A DNA stretch of 64,000 nt from Progne subis subis (Eukaryota > Chordata > Aves > Passeriformes > Hirundinidae). How positions within the stretch are numbered: position 1 is the stretch's first letter; every line of letters starts with the position of its first letter. Made by a program: the position numbers and the translations under genes. The stretch covers positions 1 to 64,000 of the forward strand of contig JAKJHU010000759.1 in NCBI GenBank assembly GCA_022316685.1, given 5' to 3'. The notes beneath the pieces are model-generated. The model made no database searches and was not told where the DNA came from. It was given only the letters and a program-made list of their open reading frames with translations. Shown here one piece after another: positions 1-10,418 of the stretch.

Positions 1-603
1 AACATGGCAGCACCAAGGTGAGTGGAAAAGGAGGGGAAGGAGGTGCTCTAAGAGTTGGAGCTGAAATTTCTCTGCAAACTGTGGTGAGGACAATTGTGAA
101 ACAAACTGTGCCCCTGTAATCCATGAAGTCCTTCGGATATGCAGAGATCCAGTCGCAGCCTGTGGAAAAAGTGCTCATGCTGGAGCAGGTAGATGCCAGA
201 GGAAACTGTGATCCAGTGAGAGACCTGAGCAGATAGAGAGGGCCCTTGCTCCTAGAAATAAAGAAAGAGGACCTTTCCTGCCAAACTAGAGCAGCCTAAC
301 CTTAAAAGATTGCACCCCATGAAGAAGTGTCCCACACCACAACAGCATTGGAAAGACTGGCCATGGCAGGGACTCATGACATAGCAGAAGAAAAACTCCT
401 CTCCCTGAGCAAACAGAAAAATATCTCCTGACAAACTGAAAAAACCCCTCCCTGTCTCCCTGCACTATTGGTGGCAAAGAGGAGGGGTCTGAGGGACAAA
501 AATGATATTTTAAAGGCTTCTTTTACTTCTCATTATCATCCTCTTACTCTGTTAATAATAAATTTACTTTATACCTTTAAATTTGAACCTATTTTGCCCT
601 TAG
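1..603 (+). mobile_element. ERVL-type LTR, 3' part
   Basis: The stretch carries the degenerate phrase series typical of an avian ERVL LTR: repeated 'gcagcctgtgg' and 'ctggagcagg' phrases, then an A+T-rich end with 'aataataaa' near 556-564. It is the reverse-orientation relative of the LTR at 60,307-61,301. It is cut by the window edge on the left and runs directly into the 37-bp minisatellite on the right, so the true 3' end may be lost. No coding potential is seen. Family assignment comes from recalled avian LTR consensus sequences and is moderately sure. Confidence 0.55.
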
Positions 604-639
604 AATGTTTTTCTACCAGTCCTCATCTCAACTCATGAA

Positions 640-1085
640 TCCAAACGATGACAGAGGCCTTGTGAATCAAGGGGCTCTGCAGGGCCTTGAGGAACCAAAG
701 AGCCATTGTGACACTGCAGGGCCGAATGGAAGCAACGAGACCATTCTTGGAGTGCCCATGGAACCAAGGGGCCATTGTGACACCACAGGGCCTCATAGAA
801 CTGAGGTAACCATTGTGACCTTGCCAGGTCTCATGGAAGGAAGAAGCCATTGTGACACTACAGGTACCCATGGAACAAGGGCCCAGGGTGACACAGACAG
901 GCCTTGTGGAACCAGCAGGGCCATGGTGATCCTGGGGAGCCCAATAAAAGCAAGGGGCCATTGTGGCTCTCTGTGACCTCATGGAACCAACGGGCCATTG
1001 TGTCACAGGGCAGTCCCATGGAACCAAGGAAACCACTGTGACACTGCAAGGCCTCATGGAAGCAAAGGGCCCAGTGTGCCACTGT
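640..1085 (+). repeat. 37-bp minisatellite array, copy 1
   Basis: Repeating phrases of the form catggaaccaagg, ccattgtgacac and gcagggcctc recur every 37 bp or so with substitutions and small indels. Because 37 is not a multiple of 3, all frames on both strands stay open for 60-150 codons; these open frames (for example 605-976 plus and 623-1,057 minus) are not evidence of genes. Confidence 0.85.
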
Positions 1086-1450
1086 GGACCCAGAGCAGAG
1101 CTCTCTTGTCCCAGAAAGTCCCTGGCAATGCAGGGATGAAGGGAACAGGACAGGCTGTGGGGATCAGGGGCAGGGCACAGCCAGGGATTTGGGGTGGTTG
1201 TGAGCCCAGGGCAGGAGCCGGCCCTTGGCCTTGGTGAACCTCATCCAATTGTCCTGGGCCCATGGCTCCAGCCTGTCCAGATCCCTCTGCAGAGCTTCCT
1301 GCCCTCCAGCACAGCCACACTCCCACCCAGCCTGGGCTCACTGGGAACTGACTGAGGGTGCCCTCGATGTCCTCGTCCAGATCATCCATCAAGAGATTTA
1401 ACTGACCTGGTCCCAGTCCTGAGCCCTGGGGACACCCCTGGATGTGACTC
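1086..1450 (-). mobile_element. CR1 LINE fragment
   Basis: In reverse orientation the segment around 1,190-1,440 reads like the CR1 region between the end of the RT domain and the 3' UTR. Phrases such as 'gtccagatccctctgcaga' and 'gtccagatcatccatca' match the same phrases in the longer CR1 copy near 52,720-52,835. It is short, truncated at both ends and has no intact frame. Confidence 0.6.
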
Positions 1451-1945
1451 CATTCCTCAGCTGCTCTGAGTCCCAGGGGGAGGAGGGAAATGGTGGGGTG
1501 GGGGTAGGGACCAAGTGTGATTGATTGTCAGCCATGAAGGGTCTGGATTTTCAGATCTATTCAGACTGCACTAGGAGGTGATGAGGAACAATATCAACTG
1601 GAGATTGCTGATATCAATCTATAAACAGGAAAGAAACCTAAACATGATGAAACAACTATTTCTTCATTGTTTTTAATATAGTATATTCACATTGAATACA
1701 CTTCTGAAAACTGCAGAAACTTCTAATTAACCACAGAAGGATTGAAGACTTCATTTATTCCCAGGGGCTTGTCTTGTTTGCGTATTGTGGACAAATGTTA
1801 ATGAGCCTTTGTCAACAAATTTCTCAACTGAAGACCTCAGGAAGAGGTGTTTAGAAAAGTAAACTTCATTACAACCACCAGGTTGCTGATGACCTATCCT
1901 CATCATGTCAGGAATGACAGAAATGGGCACAGCTTTCTGGCTGCC
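1451..1945 (-). repeat. duplicated A+T-rich block E, copy 1
   Basis: This non-coding block contains 'gattgtcagccatgaagg', 'gattgctgatatcaatct' and 'attcccaggggcttgtct'. The same landmarks occur in reverse at 39,761-40,130 and in the same direction at 55,741-56,200. It always adjoins block D or its neighbours, so it belongs to the recurring module between OR loci. No gene is seen. Confidence 0.7.
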
Positions 1946-2540
1946 CCAGCTTTGGGATGGGCCCTGGGCCTGGAGCAGGAACAGCTCCTGAGGGCCACAA
2001 GGCCGGGGCTGTTGTGCTGGCCTGGGCAGATGGCATGGCAGCAGGGGCTGCAGAGCTCTCAGGATGTCCTGGAGAGGAGAGCAGGGCACACAGGGAGCCT
2101 CCTTTTCCCTTGGCCAGGCACCTTCCCCCATGGCTGGGGCTGAGCCCTCTCTGAGCTGCAGCTGCTGCTGTGCCCTTGCGAGGGGCTGAGGCCGTGGGGC
2201 CCCTGCCCAGAGCAGCCTGCCCTGAGCAGAGCTGTGGGGCCAGAGCCGGCTGGGCTGTGCTGGGGAGAGGCCCTTGGTGCTGCCGAGAGCTCAGGGCAGC
2301 TGGCAGAGCTTGGAGGGAGCTGGGCTGGGCTGAGAGAGCCTGCCACAGAAACCATCAGTGTCCATCTCAGCCTGTGTGAGCGTGCAGGGGCCAAGAAAAG
2401 CACCCCAGGGTCCACAGTTCTCTGTGTGGGAGCTGAGCTTGTGACCCCTGGAGCCGTCCAAGTGCTGGGGCTGCATCTCCAGCTCCAGTGGGATGGGACA
2501 GATGGGAGCAGGGACAAATAGTGTCTGCTGGATTATTTAC
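1946..2540 (-). repeat. GC-rich block D, copy 1
   Basis: This non-coding GC-rich block is almost identical over about 2,140-2,340 to 26,960-27,200 and 39,270-39,490, both of which are inverted relative to it. Several overlapping open frames on both strands exist because of high GC, but they shift among copies, so no protein is called. Function is unknown. Confidence 0.75.
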
Positions 2541-3300
2541 TGTCAGACCTGTCTGCCCTTGGAGGATTTTCTGGGAGCAACCATTGGATGTACAGATTTT
2601 TGAATGTGGAATCCCAATTCCAGCTTTTTGTGCCTGAGGAGAAGGCCACTTCTTTTCCATGGGAAGGAAAGCATGGACTCCCAGTGTTTGGAAGGCAGAT
2701 GAGAGCCAGCCCTCAGGAGGCCAAGGCCAGCCAGGCCTATCTGTAATGGCAGCTTTCCTGTAGGGAAGATATTTGGATATAGGACTTTAGGAGGCAGAAT
2801 CTCAATGTCTGTCATGGGCACCTGGAGAAGCAGGATTGTTCTTTTCCATAGGAAGGAAAGGTCAGAGCCCCAGTGTTTCAGGGCAGTTTAGAGGTAACCA
2901 CCAGAGGCCAAGGCCAGCCAGAGCTTTCTGTGTTGGCAGCTTTTATCTGGGAGAAACCCTTACCTATAGGAATTTTTGGAGAATTACTGATTTTGGCCAT
3001 GGGTGCCTGTGCAGGAGGAACAGTTCTTTTCAACAGGAGCGAAAGCACAGAGCCTCAGTGTTTAAAGGCAGGTGAGACCCAGCTCTCAGAAAGACAAGGT
3101 CAGCCAGACTTGTTGGTAATGACAGCTTTTGTCTGTGAGGAATCCCTGGATATTGGGAAATTTGGAGGGGAATCCCATTTTAGCCATGGATGCTTCCATT
3201 TGAAGGGAAGCCCAGAGCCCCAGTGTTTGAGGGGAACATGAGAAGAGACCCTCGACATGCCAAGGTCAGTTGGAGCAGCCAGGCCAAGCCAACCAGACCT
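2541..3300 (-). repeat. ~187-bp tandem repeat array, copy 1
   Basis: The marker 'cttttcca' plus 'ggaaggaaag' recurs near 2,652, 2,841 and 3,026, giving spacings of 189 and 185 bp. Each unit also contains 'gccaaggccagcca', a 'ggcagctttc/ttttgtctg' phrase and 'ccatgggcacctgg'-like sequence. The right end passes through the conserved junction (around 3,255-3,330) into a short stretch of inverted 37-bp repeat. No gene. Confidence 0.85.
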
Positions 3301-3370
3301 GTTACCTGTCCCTTGGATTCATGGGTCATCATAGTGTGAGGCTGGTCCCTTGTTTCCATGGGGGGTCCAC

Positions 3371-3947
3371 TGTTGGGGAGGATGAAGCCAAAAACCCCTA
3401 TAAATATGATTGCCTGTATTCTGAGAATGTGGGACCTGTGGGTGAGATAGAATTGAAAGTAAGTTTTGATGTTTCATATGTATTGGATACTGGATGTATG
3501 GGAAAACAGTTACATGACCAGCTGAAGGTCACCAGCAGCCAGACCCAGGTCAAATGGAATGTTCTGTCTCACCCCCCAATGGTTCATCCCACACCTGTAC
3601 CCCTCCCCTGAAGTGTCAGGTATCTGTAACCTCATTGGCACAGATCCTGTTCCTGCCCACCTCAAGACCCCTTATCAGGGGTCTGCAGTGGTGGCTCGCT
3701 CTCTTGCGCTCTTGCTTTTGCTCCTCTCCCTCTGCCCTTTGCTCCTTGCTCCCCTCCATTCCCTTCCTCTCCCTTCCCCCACCTCCTAGGCCTTGCACTG
3801 AGCTGCAGCCTGGCAGCTCATAGCAAGGCCTCACATCCCTTACAATAAACCCAATCTTCTAAAACCTAACTACAGAGATCTCTCGTCTACATATATCTAT
3901 GCCATCCTGGAGTCCACAACAGCAGCAGGGAGAAAACAATTTCTACA
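3371..3947 (+). repeat. 5' LTR of the ERVK-like provirus
   Basis: The LTR is 577 bp and starts TGTTG. A TATA-like 'cctataaatat' lies near 3,397-3,407 and a polyadenylation signal AATAAA at 3,844-3,849. It ends '...tttctaca' immediately before the primer binding site. Open frames inside it (for example 3,270-3,611) cross its boundary and are not genes. Confidence 0.88.
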
Positions 3948-3949
3948 AG

Positions 3950-3967
3950 TGACGCTCAATGTGGAAA
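3950..3967 (+). other. tRNA-Lys-like primer binding site
   Basis: The sequence tgacgctcaatgtggaaa lies two bases after the LTR end. It resembles the retroviral Lys-tRNA site starting TGGCGCCCAACGTGG, with mainly transition differences. This supports the ERVK/betaretrovirus-like class; the site is degenerate. Confidence 0.65.
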
Positions 3968-4492
3968 ACGCCGGACCCAGCCTTTCAAGCTGTGAGAGAC
4001 TTCCCCATGGACGGTAACTAAATTACCAGTTGTAGTATACTCGGTGTCGCGAGCACAGCAAATCGTTGCTGGGCAGCGTGAGGCTGGAGCTCTTTAAAGT
4101 TGCCGAGGACAAAACCTTGAGCACAAGGATCGCTACTAAGTAGCGATCACTTCGAGCTCTGAGGAGGTTTTGTCGGGCATCCCTCGAGCACAGAGGCTGC
4201 TGCCGAGCGGCGGCCACTGGGCTCACGGAGGGAACTTTGCCGTGGTAATTTCCACGTGCATTGAGCGCACGTGGGCACTGCTTTGCACTGCCCGCACTGA
4301 AGCGCTGAGTGGAGTTGGAGTCCCCGAGCACGGAAAAGCTGTTCCTGAGTGAAGCCTGAAGCCAGAGCTCTGAGGGGGACCGCTTGCAGTGTCCTGAGAG
4401 CCGACTGGAGTGTCTGGCCAACCCCCACGTTCGATCTCAAGTGAGGACCTGCTTCTGCGACATCGAGGTGAGCTACACTGGTATAAAATAAA

Positions 4493-4690
4493 ATGGGGCA
4501 TTCCCACTCTAGCCTTGATAGAGATCTCTATAAACAAATTAAGCATCTTTACGCTACAATCATAGTACTTTACATAAGCAAGAGCTAAAAGACCTTTTAG
4601 AATGGACTCTAGTTAACTTTCCCAACGCTGACCGTCAGCTGTCTTTACCAGAGACTTTTGGGACTCAGTTGGAAATAGACTTTTAATGAT
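4493..4690 (+). pseudogene. gag matrix N-terminus, frameshifted
   Basis: An ATG at 4,493 opens a short frame with a Gly at position 2, as in myristoylated retroviral matrix proteins, and a hydrophilic helical pattern. It stops at 4,586-4,588. The matrix-like reading continues in another frame (KQELKDLLEW and onward) to about 4,683, so there is at least one frameshift. The position between primer binding site and Pro/Ala-rich segment fits gag. It cannot encode a functional matrix protein. Confidence 0.65.
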
Positions 4691-4744
4691 ATTTCACGGA
4701 AGAATTTCGCTGTTGTTGAGCTCATTCCAGCTTGTAGAGCTCTC

Positions 4745-6180
4745 GTTGAGCTTTTCGCTGCAAAAGACGCCGCGGCACCTATTCACGATGGTCCCGGAGA
4801 TGCCCTCAGCGCGGCCGCGGGTCTGCAGCACAAACCGCCCCCCTCCCCCCCTCCGCGCCACGTGGTTTCGGTTTCCGCGGCCCCATCCCCCACCCGCGTG
4901 GCTGCGGCGCCCGTCCCCTCGCCCCAAGCCCCCACCGGACCCCGTGACCCCTCCCACCGTGCCCTCGGTCCCATTCACGGCTCCGATTCCAGTTACCGGG
5001 GCTCCTCCTCCCCCCGCTCCAGCGCGCCGAGCCCCATCCCCGCCCTGCCTCTGCGAGCCCACCCACTGATGGCATCCCGGCGGCGCTTCTCGCTGCTGGC
5101 GCCGCGGCAGCACCCCCCCCACCTTACCACGCGGCCCCGGCTGTACCCCCCCTCCCCGCCACGGGTCCCGCAGCCCAGCCGACCACCGTGTTTGCTGCGG
5201 TAGCTACTGCAGTCGCTGGCCTATTTCAGCAGGCAGCGACGCTTTTGCAAGCGGCACAGGTCCCCCTCGCTACAGCTGCGGCGGCGCCAGCGCCCGCGGT
5301 GCTGCCGGCGGCTGTGCCGGCGGCTCCCCTGGTGCACAATGGCGCAGAGAGGCCAGTCACTCCTCCGCGTGTTCCGGCGTATGCGTATGCGGAGCGCCCC
5401 AGCCCCCCGCCGCGGCGGATGCTGCAACCAGTTCCGGTCCCCGCTCCGCGGAATGCCGCAGCCCAGCCCGCAAGCTACGAGCAGCTCGCTCCCGCGGCAC
5501 AAGCAGCGGCTCTTCCTCCGCGCCCCGTTCCTGCTCCACGGCGTGCCCCAGCCAGCCCTCCCATCCCTGCCGCCCCCATGGCAGCGCCAGAAGCCGCGGC
5601 TGCCATGGGGTTCGATGCGCTGCCCTCTGACGCGGCCCCGGCGTGTCCTGCGCCCGCAGGCTCCTTCCGGTTCCCTGCCGCGGTCACAGGAGCGGCCCCT
5701 GCTGCGGCTCCTGCGCCCCAGCTGCCTCCCGCGCACCCGCTGCGGGCCGCCGCCATGACACCACCACGCACAGAGCCTGTGAACTCCGCGCATGCGCAGA
5801 CTGTGCACCCCGCGCATGCACAATTCGCGCCAACGCGCCATCCCGCATCACCGACTTTCATACAGCCTCTCGGTTCCCGCGCGCCCCATGCCGATGTCTG
5901 TGCCCAGCCGGATCTTGTTACACTGCCATCCCAAATAGTCCACAGTGCCACGCGTGCTGCACAGCCCCCGATGCTACAGCCATCAGCAGCTTCTACAGAA
6001 CTACACCTTCCAGCTGCCCTTCATTTGCCCACGACCCTGCAAACAGCACAACAGCAACATGATTCTACAGCGACTTTTATGTATCCTTCCGCCCTCCTCC
6101 ACCTCCAACCTGCATGCTACAATAACAGCTTCATGCCTGAGGAATCCTCCCGCAGCTCCAAGCTCTTCTCACATGTCTTC
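4745..6180 (+). pseudogene. Pro/Ala-rich central gag segment
   Basis: About 1.4 kb of strongly GC-rich sequence encodes low-complexity Pro/Ala/Arg-rich protein in shifting frames: 4,862-5,203, then 5,188-6,195 (335 codons), then the 5,945-7,039 frame. It lies between matrix and capsid remnants, where retroviral gag often has a proline-rich spacer. It is unusually long and far richer in G+C than the flanking retroviral sequence. No catalytic or zinc-knuckle motif is visible. The long open frames may simply reflect GC-rich composition. Confidence 0.6.
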
Positions 6181-7039
6181 ACTGACAGGCTCTGAACCTC
6201 CTTCGTTCCTGCCTCTGCCACCGCATCTTGCATCGTGCCCAAGCATGACAGGACCACAGCTACGCACACAAACCGTGCAACGAGAAGGGGAGAGATGGAA
6301 TATAGCAGCCAATCTAACAAATACAGGACAGACAGAGAACTGTTTTGCCCTAACAGCTGCCAGCTCTCTCAAATCTGAGGACCCACCACCACCTATCCCG
6401 ATTTTGGAAGGTCCACAGAAATGTTCTGATGACCTTCAACTGACAGACTGGCATGAAGTCACACGCGAAATACGCAAAGAGGAAAATTTAAACCCTCTAG
6501 CCATGCCTGTGATATTCAGCCAGCAAGCTGGAGGTCCCAGAACATGGACAGCGATTCCATCTCAGGAAATAAAGGAATTAAGAAAAGCAATAAAGGACAG
6601 TGGCATCTGCTCTCCATACTTTAAACAACTGTTAAAAAGTACCCTAGAAAGAACACACCAAACCATAAAACGTATTTTAAGTCAAGAGAAAGGGGGAAAG
6701 CTCAGTATGTTTATAATTTTCAACAGCTCTGCAAAAGAGCCTGATCCCCACATTTACAGACATTTCTTGAACAATAAAAAGGTAAAACTGAAGGAACACC
6801 CCCCAGTTTCAATTAAAAATTTAGAATCAAGACAGTTAGAAAGACCATATAATCCTATAACATGGGTGAAGAGGTTTGCATTAGCCTCTACAGAAAAAGG
6901 ACTCAAATGGATTCCAGCAAAGAACGTGAAACCATACCACGCATCGAAGCCTGCTGAGACTCCCACATCAGCCAGTACTGCTGCAAACCAAGCAGCAAGC
7001 ACCAGACCTGAGCTGCGCAGAATCATCAGGAGAAAATGA
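5945..7039 (+). pseudogene. in-frame capsid-integrase fusion ORF of the ERVK
   Basis: One 364-codon frame reads through two regions that are normally kilobases apart. Residues about 187-234 resemble the start of a betaretroviral capsid (PVIFSQQ..., then an ELRKAIKDSG-type helix). Residues about 235-332 resemble the integrase C-terminal domain (an NPITW strand and a KWIPAKNVKPY ending). The join lies near 6,647. Everything between (most of capsid, nucleocapsid, protease, RT, RNase H and the integrase catalytic core) is deleted. The frame ends at 7,039 and overlaps the env ATG at 7,036 as ATGA. Neither gag assembly nor integration could be supported by this product. Confidence 0.75.
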
Positions 7040-7507
7040 TCTGCCAAAAGCAGCCCAGAAAAGACTGAAGTTTTATCATTTGCGCGCGTGCATGCTACTT
7101 TTGTTTTCTTGTTTTAGTTTTTGTAGTGAAGCTTTACCTGTAAGTCAACCTAAGACAAATGTCTGGGTTGCTTTAGGCAAATCTGCAGGCTCTGATACCA
7201 TCTGTCTATCTGACAGAAGCCCTGAAAAACCTGTTTAGTTAGAGTACCTTTTTCAAAAGATTTTGAAAGTTTGTGCTGCATGAATTTATCTGATCACTCT
7301 GTTTCCATTCACAAACAATTGCAAGAATTGAGAGATTTAGCTAGCCAAATTACAGTAGATGACCCATCTTGGCTGGACAATTTGTTTGACGGTTTGAGCT
7401 TTGCACCTTGGCTAAAGGAACTTTGTAAGATAGGTTTAATTGTTCTAATAGTAGTTATTGTAGTTTTAGTAGCAATTCCCTGCATACTTCATGTGTGCAA
7501 AAAGTAA
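7036..7507 (+). pseudogene. env remnant: SU start joined to TM end
   Basis: The ATG at 7,036 stops after ten codons. Another frame (about 7,070-7,230) has a hydrophobic signal-like stretch followed by an NVWVALGK and CLS-containing segment, as at the start of avian retroviral surface protein. After a second deletion near 7,230-7,260, a 78-codon frame (7,271-7,507) shows a CC-containing ectodomain end, a heptad-like segment, a PWLK stretch, a membrane span of about 20 residues and a very short cytoplasmic tail. Most of env, including the cleavage site and fusion peptide region, is missing. Confidence 0.7.
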
Positions 7508-7542
7508 TGAGTAAGACAGTGTCTAGCGTTTTAGTTGTTAAT

Positions 7543-7556
7543 AAGAACGGGGGAGA
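7543..7556 (+). other. polypurine tract
   Basis: The purine-rich run aagaacgggggaga (one C) abuts the 3' LTR start, as expected for the plus-strand primer of a retrovirus. Confidence 0.75.
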
Positions 7557-8127
7557 TGTTGGGGAGGATGAAGCCAAAAAACCCTATAAATATGATTGCC
7601 TATATTCTGAGAATGTGAGACCTGTTAGTGAGATAGAATTGAAAGTAAGTTTTGATGTTTGAGATGTATTGGATACTGGATGTATGGGAAAACACTTGTG
7701 TGACCAACTGAAAGTACCTGCAGCCAGACCCAGGTCAAATGGAATGTTCTGTCTCACCCCCCAATGGTTCATCCCACACCTGTACCCCTCCTCTGAAGTG
7801 TCAGGTATCTGTAACCTCATTGGCACAGATCCTGTTCCTGCCCACCTCAAGACCCCTTATCCAGGGGTCTGCAGGGTGGCTCGCTCTCTTGCTCTCTTGC
7901 TTGCTCTCTCCCTCTGCCCTTGTCCTTGCTCCCCTCCATTCCCTACCTCTCCCTTCCCCCACCTCCTAGGCCATGCACTGAGCTGCAGCCTGGCAGCTCA
8001 TAGCAAGGCCTCACATCCCTTACAATAAACCCAATCTTCTAAAACCTAACTACAGAGATCTCTCGTCTACATATATCTATGCCGTCCTGGAGTCCACAAC
8101 AGCTCAGGGGAAAAACCAATCTCAACA
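7557..8127 (+). repeat. 3' LTR of the ERVK-like provirus
   Basis: The LTR is 571 bp and pairs with 3,371-3,947. It starts TGTTGGGGAGG and ends CTCAACA, so the ends are short inverted repeats. AATAAA is at 8,024-8,029. The sequence just outside (8,128 onward) matches unique sequence near 55,262-55,338 in reverse, which marks the pre-insertion context of the right side. Confidence 0.88.
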
Positions 8128-8249
8128 GCACTGTGCCAGGATTATTAGAGAGCTGAATTGGAAAGGACCTCAGCAAGTCAGCAGCCCAAGCTTTGTCCCC
8201 ACTCCCTCCCCACCATTTCCCTCATCCTATTTCTGTGACTCCTATGGAT

Positions 8250-8562
8250 CAGGAACGGTTTGGCCAGCAGGACCAGGGCAGTGATTCTTCCCATGTGCTC
8301 GGCACTGGTGAGGCCGCACATCGAGTGCTGTGTCCAGTTCTGGGTCCCCAGTTTAGTAAGGACATAGAGGGGCTGGAGTGTGTCCAGAGCAGGTCACAAA
8401 GGCTGTTGAGGGGTCTGGAAAACAAGTCCTGTGAGGAGAGGCTGAGGGAGCTGGCATTGATTATTGTGGAGGAGGCTCAGGAGACACAAGGTGGTGTCAG
8501 GACACATTTGACTTGATGATCTCCAAGGTCTTTTCCAACTTTGCTGAGTCTGTGATTCTCTG
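8250..8562 (+). mobile_element. CR1 LINE 3' end
   Basis: The segment carries typical CR1 3' phrases (gtgctgtgtccagttctggg, aggctgagggagctgg) and ends in the characteristic 'tgtgattct' terminus. The 120 bp before it (8,128-8,249) are unique flank. The same CR1 end occurs at the matching place next to OR-C, in reverse at 52,183, so it predates that duplication. Confidence 0.8.
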
Positions 8563-9495
8563 AAAGCTCCCTTGGAGCAGTTGCAGGATGAGCCCTGGGC
8601 CTCCTCTTCAGAAGGTCCAGCAGCCCAAGTCCCTCAGCTTCTCCTCACAGCCCCAAAGCCCATCCTGTCAGTCCTGCAGAGCCTCTGCAGCCCCTCCTCA
8701 CTGCCCAGAACAGGGAGCCCCACAGCCAGACACAGCAGCCCAGATGTGCCCCCCTGGCCTGTGGTGCCTCTGGCAAGGGAACAGCCCGAGGCACTGCAGG
8801 AGCCTGCAGACAATTCCTGCAGCACTTGTAGGATGATCCTGCTCCCCAAGGGACGTTCCCATGGTGTGATGCTGTTTGCCCCCACCTGCCCACGGCCACC
8901 CTGGGGCTGCTCACGGGGCTTTTCTCTGCTGAGCATTGGCCTGGGCGTGTTCTGGAGAGAGCCTGGGCAAGGAGCCTGGAGCCCCCAGGCCCTGGCCTGA
9001 GGCGTCAGCGCTGCCCCAGCAGTGCCCATGGCCTGTCCCTGCTGCAGCCCCGGCACTGCCACCCCCAGCACTGTGCCCGGCCCCGAGAGCACTCAGGCCC
9101 TACAGCAGCACCAGGGCCAGGAGGGCAGCGGGGCAGGGGCACGGGAGCAGCACTGGCAACACCAAGTGCTGCTGCTGCTGGGCACAGCTGCTGTGCCAGC
9201 ACTGATCTGCCCCAGCTCTGCACACAGACATTGCTGCTGCAGCTCCAGAGAAGGGAACAAAGGGGATCTCTGGTGAAATCTCTGCTGGGAGATCCTTTAA
9301 TTCATTTATAGCTACTGAGAGCATAGCTTCTACTGACACAGTGGGGCCACAGTAAAGGTGGAAAGAAGAAAAACAATGGCCTTGCTTTGTGAACACCATT
9401 GAAAACTAAAAAAAAGAATAAAAACTTGACAACCAAATGTACAAGCTCTGGCAAAGATGACTTTTATTACAAGTGATTTGTGAAATTGGAGCAGT
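8563..9495 (-). repeat. OR 3'-flank block, copy A
   Basis: This non-coding, mostly GC-rich sequence lies between the CR1 end and the end of OR-A. It matches 51,447-52,182 in reverse, downstream of OR-C, and more weakly 58,320-58,620 downstream of the OR-D relic. Open frames on both strands shift between copies. No gene is called. Confidence 0.7.
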
Positions 9496-10418
9496 TTAGT
9501 GTTTCTGAAATTGTCCAGTCATCAGTGTCCACACTGCAGCCTTGAGCTCCTGGTTCCTCAGGCTGTAGATGAGGGGGTTCAGGGCTGGAGGCACCACCGA
9601 GTACAGAACTGACAGTGCCAGATCCAGGGATGGGGAGATGGAGGGGGGCTTCAGGTAGGCAAAATGCCAGTGCTGACAACAGGGAGACACAGCCAGGTGA
9701 GGGAGGCAGGTGGAAAAGGCTTTGTGCCGTCCCTGCTCAGAGGGGATCCTCAGCACGGCCCTGAAGATCTGCACATAGGAGAAAACAATGAACACAAAAC
9801 AGCCAAAGCTAAAATGGTACCAACCACAGTAATCCCAAGTTCCCTGAGTATGGAGTGTGAGCAGGAGAGCTTGAGGATGTGTGGGATTTCACAGAAGAAC
9901 TGGCCCAGGGCATTGCCCTGGCACAGGGGCAGGGAAAATGTATTGGCGTGTGCAGCAGAGCATAGAGAAAGGCACTGGCCCAGGCAGCTGCTGCCATGTG
10001 GGCACAAGCTCTGCTGCCCAGGAGGGTCCCGTAGTGCAGGGGTTTGCAGATGGACACGTAGCGGTCGTAGCACATGATGGTGAGCAGGGAACCTCTGCTG
10101 AAATGAAAAATACAAACAGAAACACTGTGCAGCACATCCTGTGTAGGAGATGGTCCTGGTGTCCCAGAGGGAATTGTGCATGGCTTTGGGGACAGTGGTG
10201 AGGATGGAGCCCAGGTCGGTGAGGGCCAGGTTGAGCAGGAAGAAGAACATGGGCGTGTGCAGGAGGTGGCCGCAGGCTACGGCGCTGATGATGAGGCCGT
10301 TGGCCAGGAGGGCAGCCAGGGAGATGCCCAGGAAGAGGCAGAAGTGCAGGAGCTGCAGCTGCCGCGTGTGTGCCAATGGCAGCAGGAGGAAGTGGCTGAT
10401 GGAGCTGCTGTTGGACAT
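9496..10418 (-). pseudogene. olfactory receptor OR-A (OR14-like), frameshifted
   Basis: A single-exon seven-transmembrane odorant receptor reading starts with ATG at 10,418 (MSNSSS..., an N-glycosylation sequon) and ends near 9,496. Family landmarks are LHTPMFFFLLNLALTD (TM2), MCYDRYVSICKPLHY (end of TM3), KAFSTCLPHL (TM6 entry) and NPLIYSLRNQ (end of TM7). Compared base by base with OR-C, it has single-base losses near 10,122, 10,088, 9,955, 9,810 and three more within about 9,660-9,700. The first three together restore the frame, but the central segment is garbled. The receptor would sit in the plasma membrane of olfactory neurons if intact; as read here it is a pseudogene. Confidence 0.9.

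Larger units (their letters stand above)
3371..8127 (+). mobile_element. ERVK-like endogenous retrovirus, internally deleted
   Basis: Two LTRs in direct repeat, beginning TGTTGGGGAGGATGAAG and ending in ...CA, flank 3.6 kb of internal sequence. The order is a Lys-type primer binding site, a matrix-like gag start, a long Pro/Ala-rich gag segment, capsid-like sequence, the C-terminal part of integrase, the start of env, the end of env and a polypurine tract. Protease, reverse transcriptase, RNase H and most of integrase and env are missing. In a hand alignment of the first 110 bp I count roughly eight LTR-LTR differences, so the insertion is not recent. The 6-bp duplication expected for this class is absent: GTCCAC lies before and GCACTG after. 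Confidence 0.9.

Noticed and set aside
623..1057. 144-codon minus-strand frame
   Set aside because: It is a by-product of the 37-bp repeat, whose frames stay open on both strands.
3270..3611. 113-codon frame crossing the 5' LTR edge
   Set aside because: It joins flanking repeat and LTR sequence; the same LTR part at 7,669-8,028 gives a different frame. Not a gene.
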